A stretch of 16,452 bases of DNA from PUPG01 sp031323845 (GTDB lineage: Bacteria > Bacteroidota > Bacteroidia > Bacteroidales > UBA7960): contig JAVIYP010000063.1 in assembly GCA_031323845.1 (NCBI GenBank), forward strand, positions 1 through 16,452, written 5' to 3'. The position numbers and the translations under genes were made by a program. Position 1 is the stretch's first letter. Each line of letters begins with the position of its first letter. The notes beneath the pieces are model-generated. The model worked only from the letters and a program-made list of their open reading frames with translations, was not told the origin of the DNA and made no database searches. Shown here piece after piece: positions 7,198 through 13,731 of the stretch.

Positions 7198-7467
7198 CTA
7201 CCAGCTTGCCTTAGTTACGCCGGGGATCAGCCCTTTGTTGGCCATTTCCCTGAAGTTGATACGGGAGATGCCAAACTGGCGCATATAGCCCTTTGGTCTG
7301 CCGGTTAACTGACAGCGGTTGTGCAGGCGCACAGGGGATGCGTTTTTGGGGAGCTTCTGCAAGCTTTCCCAGTCACCACTGGCCCTCAGTTCCGCTCTTT
7401 TTGCGGCATATTTTGCAACAAGTTTTGCTCTTTTAAGCTCTCTGGCTTTCATGGATTCTTTTGCCAT
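7198..7467 (-). CDS. rpsN: 30S ribosomal protein S14 (uS14), zinc-free long type
   Basis: S14 is a late-assembling 30S head protein. The chosen ATG at 7467 gives 89 residues starting MAKESMKARELKRAKLVAKY, the normal N-terminus; an in-frame ATG at 7512 would extend it by 15 residues into rplE and is rejected. There is only one cysteine (Cys52) and no CxxC pairs, so it is the long form without a zinc ribbon. The conserved LHNRCQLTGRPKGYMRQFGI block is at 48-67 and the end is GVTKASW. It lies 7 nt after the rplE stop, so coupling to rplE is likely. Confidence 0.97.
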   Translation of the reverse strand: MAKESMKARELKRAKLVAKYAAKRAELRASGDWESLQKLPKNASPVRLHNRCQLTGRPKGYMRQFGISRINFREMANKGLIPGVTKASW

Positions 7468-7474
7468 GCTTCTG

Positions 7475-8032
7475 CTATTTATTTTGGTTCTTAAATGGTA
7501 TTCCAAATTCACGCAACAGGGCGAAGGCTTCGCGATCTGTTTGCGCAGTGGTTACAAAGCTGATATCCATTCCGTTGATCTTAGTGATCTTGTCAATATT
7601 GACTTCCGGAAAGATGATCTGCTCAGGTACGCCCATGGAATAGTTTCCACGGCCGTCAAAACCTTTTTCGTTCACTCCTTTAAAGTCGCGGATACGCGGA
7701 AGTGAAACGGCCACCAGTCTGTCAAGGAATTCATACATTCTGTCGCCGCGCAGGGTTACCCTGACACCAATGGGCATGCCTCTTCTCAATTTAAAATTGG
7801 AGATGTCCAGTTTTGATTTTGTAGGCACTGCTTTCTGGCCGGCTACCAGTGTCATTTCTTCCACAGCATTGTCGATGATTTTTTTATCGGTAATTGCATC
7901 GCCAACACCCTGGTTAAGACATATTTTAACCAGTTTAGGGACCTGCATGGTGTTTGTATAGCCAAACTCCTTCATCATTACAGGAACGATTTCCTTCTGG
8001 AACTTTTCCTTAAGTCTTGGTATATAGTTCAT
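7475..8032 (-). CDS. rplE: 50S ribosomal protein L5 (uL5)
   Basis: L5 binds 5S rRNA with L18 and contacts S13 and the P-site tRNA across the subunit interface. The 185-residue product has the expected length and shows NQGVGDA at 40-46, KLRRGMPIGVRVTLRG at 81-96, LPRIRDFKGV at 111-120 and the GNYSMGVPEQIIFPE block at 129-143. Its ATG shares one base with the rplX stop codon (TAATG), so its translation is probably coupled to L24. A GGGGAGG run lies 10 nt upstream of the ATG inside rplX; it could help initiation but also encodes Gly-Glu. Confidence 0.98.
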   Translation of the reverse strand: MNYIPRLKEKFQKEIVPVMMKEFGYTNTMQVPKLVKICLNQGVGDAITDKKIIDNAVEEMTLVAGQKAVPTKSKLDISNFKLRRGMPIGVRVTLRGDRMYEFLDRLVAVSLPRIRDFKGVNEKGFDGRGNYSMGVPEQIIFPEVNIDKITKINGMDISFVTTAQTDREAFALLREFGIPFKNQNK

Positions 8033-8355
8033 TACTTAATATCCTCCCCTGTCTTTTTGGAATAACGGACCAATTTGTCATTACTGTCTCGCCTTCTTCC
8101 GATGCGCGTAGGGTTGCCTTTGGCATCGACGACCATCAGATTTGAAACGTGAATACTGGCTTCCTTTTTGACGATACCTCCCTGCGGATTGGCAGCATTG
8201 GGTTTTGTATGCTTTGACACCATATTGATACCTTCCACAAAGGCTCTTCTGTTCTTAAGATCTACCATGAGCACCTTGCCGGTGGCGCCTTTTTCGTTAC
8301 CGGCGATCAGCTTTACGGTATCTCCTTTTTTGATATGTAACTTCTGATATTGCAT
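8032..8355 (-). CDS. rplX: 50S ribosomal protein L24 (uL24)
   Basis: L24 is one of the two initiators of 50S assembly; it binds the 5' end of 23S rRNA near the peptide exit. The 107-residue product has a KOW motif at about 9-36 (KKGDTVKLIAGNEKGATGKV), followed by GINMVSKHTKPN and IHVSNLMVVD, both typical of bacterial L24. It begins 11 nt after the rplN stop, and its stop codon overlaps the rplE start by one base. The start context is A-rich without a Shine-Dalgarno sequence. Confidence 0.98.
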   Translation of the reverse strand: MQYQKLHIKKGDTVKLIAGNEKGATGKVLMVDLKNRRAFVEGINMVSKHTKPNAANPQGGIVKKEASIHVSNLMVVDAKGNPTRIGRRRDSNDKLVRYSKKTGEDIK

Positions 8356-8366
8356 TGTTGATGTAT

Positions 8367-8735
8367 TTAAAGCACCTCAGGTGCCAGCGAAACGATTTTC
8401 ATAAATTGTTTTTCACGTAATTCTCTGGCCACTGGTCCAAAAATACGTGTTCCACGCATTTCTTCAGCAGCGGTCAGCAGGACCACGGCATTGTCGTCAA
8501 AGCGTATATAGCTTCCGTCGGGGCGTCTGACGTGTTTTTTGGTACGTACCACGACGGCCTTTGAAACGGTACCCTTTTTGACGTTGCCTGATGGCAGGGC
8601 GTCTTTTACCGTTACAATGATCTTATCACCGATACCGGCATATCTGCGGCGTGTGCCGCCTAGCACGCGGATACAAAGCACTTCCTTTGCCCCGCTGTTA
8701 TCTGCTACCGAAAGTCTGGACTCTTGCTGTATCAT
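8367..8735 (-). CDS. rplN: 50S ribosomal protein L14 (uL14)
   Basis: L14 is a five-stranded beta-barrel protein on the 50S interface; it forms a bridge to 16S rRNA and is the binding site of the silencing factor RsfS. The 122-residue product has the standard length and begins MIQQESRLSVADNSGAKE, with CIRVLGGTRRRYA at 21-33 and the highly conserved C-terminal GTRIFGPVARELREKQFMKIVSLAPEVL. It starts 2 nt after rpsQ, which suggests coupling. It is the first gene of the classical spc operon, but no promoter was seen directly before it. Confidence 0.98.
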   Translation of the reverse strand: MIQQESRLSVADNSGAKEVLCIRVLGGTRRRYAGIGDKIIVTVKDALPSGNVKKGTVSKAVVVRTKKHVRRPDGSYIRFDDNAVVLLTAAEEMRGTRIFGPVARELREKQFMKIVSLAPEVL

Positions 8736-8737
8736 AA

Positions 8738-8995
8738 TTACTTCGCTCTTTCAAGAATTTCAACTAATCTCCAACATTTATTCTTACTCAGTGGCCTGGT
8801 TTCCATAATGCGCACTGTATCGCCGATATTACACTCGTTTTTCTCGTCGTGTGCCATAAACCGGGAAGTACGTTTTACAAACTTCCCGTATTTTGGATGT
8901 CTTACACGACGCAAAACCTCGACAACAACAGACTTATCCATCTTATTGCTCACAACAAGACCGGTTCTTTCTTTTCTTGTTTTTCTGTCTTCCAT
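8738..8995 (-). CDS. rpsQ: 30S ribosomal protein S17 (uS17)
   Basis: S17 is an OB-fold protein that binds the 5' domain of 16S rRNA early in 30S assembly. The 85-residue product shows RKTRKERTGLVVSNKMDKSV at 4-23, HPKYGKFVKRTSRFMAHDE at 33-51 and the GDTVRIMETRPLSKNKCWRL block at 58-77, all diagnostic of the family. It lies 13 nt after rpmC and 2 nt before rplN. Classically it is the last S10-operon gene; here the S10 and spc parts run together with no break. Confidence 0.98.
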   Translation of the reverse strand: MEDRKTRKERTGLVVSNKMDKSVVVEVLRRVRHPKYGKFVKRTSRFMAHDEKNECNIGDTVRIMETRPLSKNKCWRLVEILERAK

Positions 8996-9008
8996 CTCGA
9001 CTGTATCT

Positions 9009-9209
9009 TTACTTTATGTTTTCTAATTCCCTTTTCCGGAGCTCAGTGAGGATCCGGGCCACTGTGCGGCGATAGTCCTTGATCTTCATGGGATTTTCCA
9101 GCGGGGAAACGGCATGGTTCATGTTCAGTTTCCGTAATTGCTTCCGCTCTTCCTCCAGGCGCTCAAGGAGTTCACCGGTCGACATTTCTCGTATAACACT
9201 CTGTTTCAT
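9009..9209 (-). CDS. rpmC: 50S ribosomal protein L29 (uL29)
   Basis: L29 is a two-helix protein at the peptide exit, next to L23, and helps form the docking site for SRP and SecY. The 66-residue product has the first helix at about 8-32 (MSTGELLERLEEERKQLRKL), the linker HAVSPLENPMKI at 32-43, typical of Bacteroidota L29, and the second helix with RRTVARILTELRKRE at 47-61. The start is ATG at 9209, after the largest non-coding gap in the window (150 nt), and it may therefore be the first gene after an internal promoter. No Shine-Dalgarno sequence is seen. Confidence 0.97.
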   Translation of the reverse strand: MKQSVIREMSTGELLERLEEERKQLRKLNMNHAVSPLENPMKIKDYRRTVARILTELRKRELENIK

Positions 9210-9253
9210 CTTTTTTATGCGGATTGTTTGTATTTACAGCGCTTGTCTGACTT

Positions 9254-9284
9254 CCTGCATTCATCTGTCTTATAAGAAAGCAGG
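9254..9284 (-). promoter_or_regulatory. RNA hairpin in the rpmC leader
   Basis: In the minus-strand RNA, CCUGC (9284-9280) pairs with GCAGG (9258-9254), one U-U mismatch follows, then UUC pairs with GAA, closing a 13-nt loop. There is no uridine run after it, so it is not an intrinsic terminator. It lies about 45 nt before the rpmC start. A role as a protein-binding leader element is inference only. Confidence 0.35.
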
Positions 9285-9323
9285 CTGTTGTTGCTATGGG
9301 TTTCCCTGTGCAAAAAAGGGCTG

Positions 9324-9331
9324 CAAAGTTA
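9324..9331 (-). promoter_or_regulatory. Candidate Bacteroidota -7 promoter element before rpmC
   Basis: The minus strand reads TAACTTTG, an exact match to the Bacteroidota sigma-ABfr -7 consensus TAnnTTTG, followed by CAGCCC. A clear TTG/TTTG -33 box at the usual distance of about 19-21 bp is not present; the region there is AT-rich (GATTTATTC). It lies outside coding sequence, 29 nt after the rplP stop, and would drive rpmC and the downstream spc and alpha genes. Confidence 0.45.
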
Positions 9332-9359
9332 GTTGTTTTTTGTGAATAAATCCTTATAA

Positions 9360-9779
9360 TTATCCAACATAATCTCGTCTGACCACAAATTTGGTGATAA
9401 CAGGCAGCTTTTGCGAACCCAGCCTCATGGCTTCCTTTGCCGTTTCGAGAGGTACTCCGTCTGCTTCAAACAGAATTCTGCCCGGACACACCCTGGCAAC
9501 GAAATACTCGGGTGCACCTTTACCTTTACCCATACGGACTTCGGCGGGTTTCTTGGTAACAGGCTTATCAGGGAAAATGCGTATCCAGAGCTGGCCTTCA
9601 CGTTTCATTCTACGGGTAATAGCCTGGCGCGCAGCCTCAATTTGCCGGCCTGTTATCCAGTTTGTATCAAGCGACTTTATGCCAAAAGAGCCAAAGGCTA
9701 ACTCAGCACCACGCTTCGTGTTGCCTTTCATGCGGCCTTTCTGCATCTTCCTGTACTTGGTTTTCTTAGGCTGTAACAT
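9360..9779 (-). CDS. rplP: 50S ribosomal protein L16 (uL16)
   Basis: L16 is a late-assembling 50S protein that contacts A-site tRNA and helps organise the peptidyl transferase region. The 139-residue product begins MLQPKKTKYRKMQKGRMKG, has LDTNWITGRQIEAAR at 37-51, and RMGKGKG at 82-88, whose first arginine corresponds to the residue hydroxylated in E. coli L16. The DGVPLETAKEAMRLGSQKLP segment is typical near the C-terminus. It follows rpsC by 42 nt. After its stop comes the 150-nt gap before rpmC, where related clusters usually have only a few bases. Confidence 0.98.
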   Translation of the reverse strand: MLQPKKTKYRKMQKGRMKGNTKRGAELAFGSFGIKSLDTNWITGRQIEAARQAITRRMKREGQLWIRIFPDKPVTKKPAEVRMGKGKGAPEYFVARVCPGRILFEADGVPLETAKEAMRLGSQKLPVITKFVVRRDYVG

Positions 9780-9821
9780 TATTGCTATCTTTAACTTATT
9801 GACACTTCAAAAACTACGGTT

Positions 9822-10535
9822 TTATTTTTTTCTTTTTCCTCCAAAGCGGCCTCCTCCCTGGGGTCTGCCGGGCTTTGAAGGCTCTTCAATAAAGGGCGTA
9901 AGCTCAGGCTTCCCAAAGATTTCTCCCTTACAGATCCACACCTTTACACCAATGCGTCCGTAAGTGGTATGGGCTTCAACAGCGGCATAATCAATGTCGG
10001 CACGCAGTGTGTGCAGCGGGATACGGCCCTCTTTGTAGGTTTCGTTACGAGCCATTTCAGCACCACCCAAACGTCCTCCAACGGTAACCTTGATGCCTTC
10101 GGCACCCATACGCATAGTGGATGTGATGGCCGTTTTTACAGCACGCCTGAACGAGATACGGCCTTCAATCTGCTTGGCCACATTTTGTGCAACCAGGAAA
10201 GCATCCAATTCAGGACGCTTGATCTCACTGATGTTTATCTGTACCTCTTTCCGGGTAAGCTTCTTGAGCTCTTCCTTCAGTTTGTCAACCTCCTGGCCGC
10301 CTTTACCAATGATAATTCCCGGACGGGCTGTGTTGATGTTAATGGTCACCAGCTTAAGGGTGCGCTCAATAAAAATCTTTGATACACCGGCTTTGGCAAG
10401 ACGTACATAAAGGTACTTTCTTATCTTGTCGTCTTCCACCAATTTGGCTGCATAATGCCTGCCGCCATACCAGTTAGAGTCCCACCCTCTGATAATACCA
10501 AGCCTCAGGCCGATTGGATTTGTCTTTTGTCCCAT
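9822..10535 (-). CDS. rpsC: 30S ribosomal protein S3 (uS3)
   Basis: S3 lies at the mRNA entry tunnel of the 30S head and contributes to mRNA unwinding with S4 and S5. The 237-residue product begins MGQKTNPIGLRLG, has a type II KH domain with the GKGG loop at 77-80 (RPGIIIGKGGQEVDKLKEEL), and the C-terminal S3 domain with GRLGGAEMAR and HTLRADIDYA. It ends in a low-complexity tail rich in glycine, proline and basic residues (GRPQGGGRFGGKRKK), a normal variable extension. It is 11 nt after rplV. Start ATG at 10535. Confidence 0.98.
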   Translation of the reverse strand: MGQKTNPIGLRLGIIRGWDSNWYGGRHYAAKLVEDDKIRKYLYVRLAKAGVSKIFIERTLKLVTININTARPGIIIGKGGQEVDKLKEELKKLTRKEVQINISEIKRPELDAFLVAQNVAKQIEGRISFRRAVKTAITSTMRMGAEGIKVTVGGRLGGAEMARNETYKEGRIPLHTLRADIDYAAVEAHTTYGRIGVKVWICKGEIFGKPELTPFIEEPSKPGRPQGGGRFGGKRKK

Positions 10536-10546
10536 CTGAGAAAAAT

Positions 10547-10951
10547 TTATTCGTTTTTATTTTTACTGTCAACAAAAAGGGTAACGTGGTTCGAACGTTT
10601 TCTTATACGGTACGCCCTTCCCTGGGGTGCCGGACGAAGACGTTTCAGCACACGGCCGCCATCTACAAAAATGGCCTTGATGTACAAGTTGCTGTCTTCA
10701 ACACGAGCCCCTTCATTTTTATACTGCCAGTTTGCTATAGCCGAAAGCAAAAGCTTTTCCAGCCTCTGCGCAGCTTCTTTTTTGGTATATTTCAACATAC
10801 CCAGGGCTTTATTTACTTCCTGTCCCCTGATCATATCGGCTACAAGCCGCATCTTCCTCGGCGAGGTGGGGCAATTGTTCAGCCTGGCATAATACTGGGT
10901 TTTTCTCTCTTCCTTGAGTTTTTCAGCCCTGATGTGTTTTCTTAATCCCAT
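10547..10951 (-). CDS. rplV: 50S ribosomal protein L22 (uL22)
   Basis: L22 spans 23S rRNA and sends a long hairpin to the constriction of the peptide exit tunnel, where macrolides and stalling peptides act. The 134-residue product has an N-terminal extension typical of Bacteroidota (MGLRKHIRAEKLKEERKTQY), then NNCPTSPRKMRLVADMIRG at 25-43, and the tunnel hairpin around RPAPQGRAYRIRKRSNH at 106-122. The loop looks intact, with no deletion. It lies 14 nt after rpsS and 11 nt before rpsC. An AGGA sits 8 nt before the ATG, a weak Shine-Dalgarno match at most. Confidence 0.98.
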   Translation of the reverse strand: MGLRKHIRAEKLKEERKTQYYARLNNCPTSPRKMRLVADMIRGQEVNKALGMLKYTKKEAAQRLEKLLLSAIANWQYKNEGARVEDSNLYIKAIFVDGGRVLKRLRPAPQGRAYRIRKRSNHVTLFVDSKNKNE

Positions 10952-10965
10952 GACTTAGATCCTGT

Positions 10966-11244
10966 TTATTTTTTGCTTTTATCCTTTTTCCCGGCATGAC
11001 CACGAAAGATACGTGTTGGAGCAAACTCTCCAAGCTTATGGCCAACCATATTCTCGGTGATGTACACCGGAATAAACTTGTTTCCATTATGCACCGCAAT
11101 GGTTAAACCCACAAATTCCGGAGATATCATGGATGCGCGCGACCAGGTTTTGATCACGGACTTTCTGCTGCTGGCAGCCATGGCCAGTACTTTCTTCTCC
11201 AGTTTGTAATGTATATACGGTCCTTTTTTTAATGAGCGACTCAT
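10966..11244 (-). CDS. rpsS: 30S ribosomal protein S19 (uS19)
   Basis: S19 pairs with S13 on the 30S head and takes part in intersubunit bridges near the tRNAs. The 92-residue product begins MSRSLKKGPYI, has TWSRASMISPEFVGLTIAVH at 33-52 and the signature MVGHKLGEFAPTRIFRGH at 66-83, then a lysine-rich end. It lies 26 nt after rplB and 14 nt before rplV, the standard S10-operon order. Start ATG at 11244, in an A-rich context without a Shine-Dalgarno sequence. Confidence 0.98.
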   Translation of the reverse strand: MSRSLKKGPYIHYKLEKKVLAMAASSRKSVIKTWSRASMISPEFVGLTIAVHNGNKFIPVYITENMVGHKLGEFAPTRIFRGHAGKKDKSKK

Positions 11245-11270
11245 ATTTTATGTTTTTGCTTATGATTAGG

Positions 11271-12095
11271 TTATTTCTTTCTTCTTTCAACAATGAGCCT
11301 GTTGGATTGCTTTTTCCTGTTACGGGTTCTGTATCCCTTAGCTGGCAATCCCTTGCGGCTCCTCGGGTGCCCGCCAGAGGCGCGCCCTTCGCCACCGCCC
11401 ATGGGGTGGTCAACCGGGTTCATTACAACCGGGCGGGTTCGTGGCCTGCGACCCAGCCAGCGGCTGCGTCCTGCCTTACCCGACACTTCATGCATATGAT
11501 CCGGGTTGGATGTGCTGCCGATCGTTACCTTGCAGCTCGTCAGTACCATGCGGATCTCACCGGAAGGAAGCTTCAAAGAAGCATACTTGCCCTCACGGGA
11601 GGTCAGCTGGGCATATGTGCCGGCGCTCCGTGCCATTTTGGCACCCTGGCCGGGCTTTAACTCTATATTATGCACCACACTACCCAGGGGAACATCACGT
11701 AAAAACAAAGCATTGCCGACATCAGGAGAAGCATTTTCGCCCGACATAACCGTCTGTCCGACCTTCAGCCCGTTTGGAGCAACGATATAACGCTTCTCAC
11801 CGTCCTTATAAAACAACAGGGCGATACGCGCCGAACGGTTGGGGTCGTACTCAATGGTGTTGACAACGGCAGGAATGCCATCCTTATCGCGTTTAAAATC
11901 AATAATACGGTAACGGCGCTTATGGCCTCCGCCAATGTAGCGCATCGTCATCCTGCCCTTGTTGTTCCGTCCTCCGCTCTTGTGCTTGCCCACGAGCAAT
12001 GACTTCTCAGGCTTTGTAGTAGTGATGTCATCAAAAGCGCTGATCACCTTGTTGCGCTGGCCGGGAGTCGTTGGTTTGAATTTTTTTAAAGCCAT
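11271..12095 (-). CDS. rplB: 50S ribosomal protein L2 (uL2)
   Basis: L2 is the largest and among the most conserved 50S proteins; it is needed for subunit joining and lies near the peptidyl transferase centre. The 274-residue product has RNNKGRMTMRYIGGGHKRRY at 43-62, the OB-fold and SH3-like core, and the signature MNPVDHPMGGGEGRASGGHP at 225-244. His230 corresponds to the conserved His229 of E. coli L2. The residue after the DHP is Met where E. coli has His, a common variant. It follows rplW by 6 nt, so coupling is likely. Confidence 0.98.
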   Translation of the reverse strand: MALKKFKPTTPGQRNKVISAFDDITTTKPEKSLLVGKHKSGGRNNKGRMTMRYIGGGHKRRYRIIDFKRDKDGIPAVVNTIEYDPNRSARIALLFYKDGEKRYIVAPNGLKVGQTVMSGENASPDVGNALFLRDVPLGSVVHNIELKPGQGAKMARSAGTYAQLTSREGKYASLKLPSGEIRMVLTSCKVTIGSTSNPDHMHEVSGKAGRSRWLGRRPRTRPVVMNPVDHPMGGGEGRASGGHPRSRKGLPAKGYRTRNRKKQSNRLIVERRKK

Positions 12096-12101
12096 GTGTT
12101 G

Positions 12102-12395
12102 TTATATATTGCTGTAAAAATCAATTGTTTGACCATCTTCAAGCGTTACGACGGCCTTTTTGAAACTATTTTTTCTTCCGGTTTGAATGCCGGTACGTGT
12201 AAATCGTGTCTTCAGCTTGCCAAGGTACACCATGGTGTTTACCGATTTAACCGTAACACCATACATTTCCTCAACGGCCTGCCGGATCTGAGTCTTGGAT
12301 GCCGATTTGTTGACTACAAAACCATAACGGTTTGGAAACTTCTCCGTTACCGCCGTCATCTTTTCTGTAATCAATGGCTTAATTAATACTTCCAT
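12102..12395 (-). CDS. rplW: 50S ribosomal protein L23 (uL23)
   Basis: L23 sits at the peptide exit and is the docking point for trigger factor, SRP and SecY. The 97-residue product begins MEVLIKPLITEKMTAVTEK; Glu11 in the ITEK motif corresponds to the trigger-factor-contacting glutamate of E. coli L23. The AVEEMYGVTVKSVNTM block at 40-55 and the basic loop RFTRTGIQTGRKNSFKKAVV (64-83) are typical. It is separated from rplD by 53 nt containing a hairpin (12416-12441), a wider gap than usual for this pair. Start ATG at 12395. Confidence 0.97.
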   Translation of the reverse strand: MEVLIKPLITEKMTAVTEKFPNRYGFVVNKSASKTQIRQAVEEMYGVTVKSVNTMVYLGKLKTRFTRTGIQTGRKNSFKKAVVTLEDGQTIDFYSNI

Positions 12396-12415
12396 CTTAC
12401 GTGTATCTTTAAACA

Positions 12416-12441
12416 GGGATGATCCGTTAACAGATCACTCC
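12416..12441 (-). promoter_or_regulatory. RNA hairpin in the rplD-rplW gap
   Basis: In the minus-strand RNA, GGAGUGAUCU pairs with GGAUCAUCCC through ten positions with two G-U pairs and one A-C mismatch, closing a GUUAAC hexaloop. It starts 7 nt after the rplD stop and ends about 20 nt before the rplW start. The 3' flank, UGUUUAAAG, is not a uridine tract, so it does not look like a terminator. Given its place just after the L4 gene it could be a control or processing site; that is inference. Confidence 0.45.
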
Positions 12442-12448
12442 ATTATTA

Positions 12449-13072
12449 TTAGGTTATTTTTTCTATTTCAGGAATGGCACTTTCAAGCATTAACAGTTTT
12501 TCGGCATGCATGATGGCATAGGTGTTCAGGTTAGCGGCTTTCATCACACGTGCCTTTGGCAGGTTTCGTGCCGACAGCTGAATGATACGATCATTATCGG
12601 GCAATACCATGAGTGTTTTCTTGTTATCAAACTCGAAATTTTTCAGTATGCCGAGATAATCTTTTAACTTAGGTGCTTCCAGGCTAAAATCCTCCAAAAC
12701 AATAATGTTTCCCTCTTTTTGTTTGTAGGAAAGGGCCGATTTTCTAGCCAGTCTTTTCACCTTTTTGTTCAGCTTAAAAGAATAATCGCGGGGTTTGGGC
12801 CCGAAGATGATACCACCGCCACGCAGAATGGGTGATTTAATATCTCCGATCCTGGCAGCTCCCGTTCCTTTTTGCCTGCGAAGCTTCCTGGTACTTCCTT
12901 TAACTTCGCTGCGCCCTTTAGTGCTGTGCGTTCCCTGACGCTGATTGGCCAGAAAATGTTTCACATCAAGGTAGATAACGTGGTCGTTTGGCGTAATGCC
13001 GAAAACGGCTTCATTCAGCGAAACGGTTTTAGAGGTTTTGCTTCCGTCTGTTTTATATACTGTTAACTCCAT
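12449..13072 (-). CDS. rplD: 50S ribosomal protein L4 (uL4)
   Basis: L4 lines the exit tunnel with L22 through a long basic loop; in E. coli it also represses the S10 operon by acting on its leader. The 207-residue product shows the loop at about 43-97 (QRQGTHSTKGRSEVKGS, RRQKGTGAARIGDIKSP at 65-81, GGGIIFGPKPRDYS at 85-98) and the C-terminal domain with NLPKARVMKAANLNTYAIMHAEKL. Its ATG lies inside the last codons of rplC, a 10-nt overlap, so re-initiation after L3 is the probable way it is translated. Start ATG at 13072. Confidence 0.98.
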   Translation of the reverse strand: MELTVYKTDGSKTSKTVSLNEAVFGITPNDHVIYLDVKHFLANQRQGTHSTKGRSEVKGSTRKLRRQKGTGAARIGDIKSPILRGGGIIFGPKPRDYSFKLNKKVKRLARKSALSYKQKEGNIIVLEDFSLEAPKLKDYLGILKNFEFDNKKTLMVLPDNDRIIQLSARNLPKARVMKAANLNTYAIMHAEKLLMLESAIPEIEKIT

Positions 13073-13692
13073 CGCTCAAGAATTAAATATGATCCATTTG
13101 GCCCCGGTACAGAGCCCTTAACAACAACTATATTCTTTTCAGGGATTAGCTTCACAATCTGGAGGTTGATCATTTTCACCCTGTTACCACCTGTGCGGCC
13201 GCCCATGCGCATTCCTTTGAACACTCTTGAAGGCCAGGAGGAAGCACCCAGAGAACCGGGGGCACGCAAACGGTTGTGCTGCCCGTGAGTCGCCTGACCA
13301 ACGCCGGAAAATCCATGACGCTTCACTACACCCTGGAACCCTTTTCCCTTGCTGATGCCAACAACATCAATAAATTCGCCTTCCACGAAAATATCTACAG
13401 TCAGCACATCGCCGAATTCTTTCCTGCTTCCTTTTTCAAAGCGGGAAAACTCAGCCAGTACTTTTTTAGGCGTTGTTTTGGCTTTGTCAAAATGGCCTTT
13501 CAAAGCCTTTGTAGTGCGGCTTTCCTTCTTTTCATCAAAAGCAAGCTGAATGGCTTCATAACCATCTTTCTCCTTTGTCCGAATCTGTGTAACCACACAT
13601 GGACCAGCCTCAATAACCGTACATGGGATGTTCTTCCCGGAGGCATCAAATACGCTGGTCATTCCTATTTTTTTTCCAATTATTCCTGACAT
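13063..13692 (-). CDS. rplC: 50S ribosomal protein L3 (uL3)
   Basis: L3 is an early 50S assembly protein with a long loop reaching the peptidyl transferase centre. The 209-residue product begins MSGIIGKKIGMTSVFDASGK, has GISKGKGFQGVVKRHGFSG at 112-130, the loop HGQHNRLRAPGSLGASSWPS (136-155) and KGMRMGGRTG at 159-168. Around residue 150, where E. coli L3 has the glutamine methylated by PrmB, this protein has Ala-Ser-Ser, so that modification is not expected. It ends in a 10-nt overlap with rplD. Start ATG at 13692, 39 nt after rpsJ. Confidence 0.98.
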   Translation of the reverse strand: MSGIIGKKIGMTSVFDASGKNIPCTVIEAGPCVVTQIRTKEKDGYEAIQLAFDEKKESRTTKALKGHFDKAKTTPKKVLAEFSRFEKGSRKEFGDVLTVDIFVEGEFIDVVGISKGKGFQGVVKRHGFSGVGQATHGQHNRLRAPGSLGASSWPSRVFKGMRMGGRTGGNRVKMINLQIVKLIPEKNIVVVKGSVPGPNGSYLILERWS

Positions 13693-13731
13693 CTCTTGTC
13701 TGTTTTATCTTTTGGCTTGTGCCTGTTTCTT

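Larger units (their letters stand above)
9210..9359 (-). promoter_or_regulatory. 150-nt rplP-rpmC intergenic region; possible leader of rpmC
   Basis: This is the only large gap in a cluster where most neighbours are less than 65 nt apart. It holds a candidate promoter (9324-9331) and a hairpin (9254-9284), leaving about 110 nt of possible untranslated leader before rpmC. A 30-codon reading frame from ATG at 9264 runs into rpmC in another frame, ending at 9172; I see no support that it is translated. The region may simply be a spacer that has not been lost. Confidence 0.45.

Noticed and set aside
7468..7512. Upstream ATG at 7512 as the rpsN start
   Set aside because: The 15 extra residues lie inside rplE and are not part of the S14 family; MAKESMKARE at 7467 is the normal N-terminus.
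8372..8384. GCACCTGAGGTGC inverted repeat at the rplN stop
   Set aside because: It encodes the conserved C-terminal residues of L14, forms only a short stem with a 3-nt loop and lacks a uridine tract; likely chance.
9391..9963. 190-codon plus-strand reading frame opposite rplP and rpsC
   Set aside because: Antisense shadow; composition follows the complementary strand of the conserved genes and no family is recognisable.
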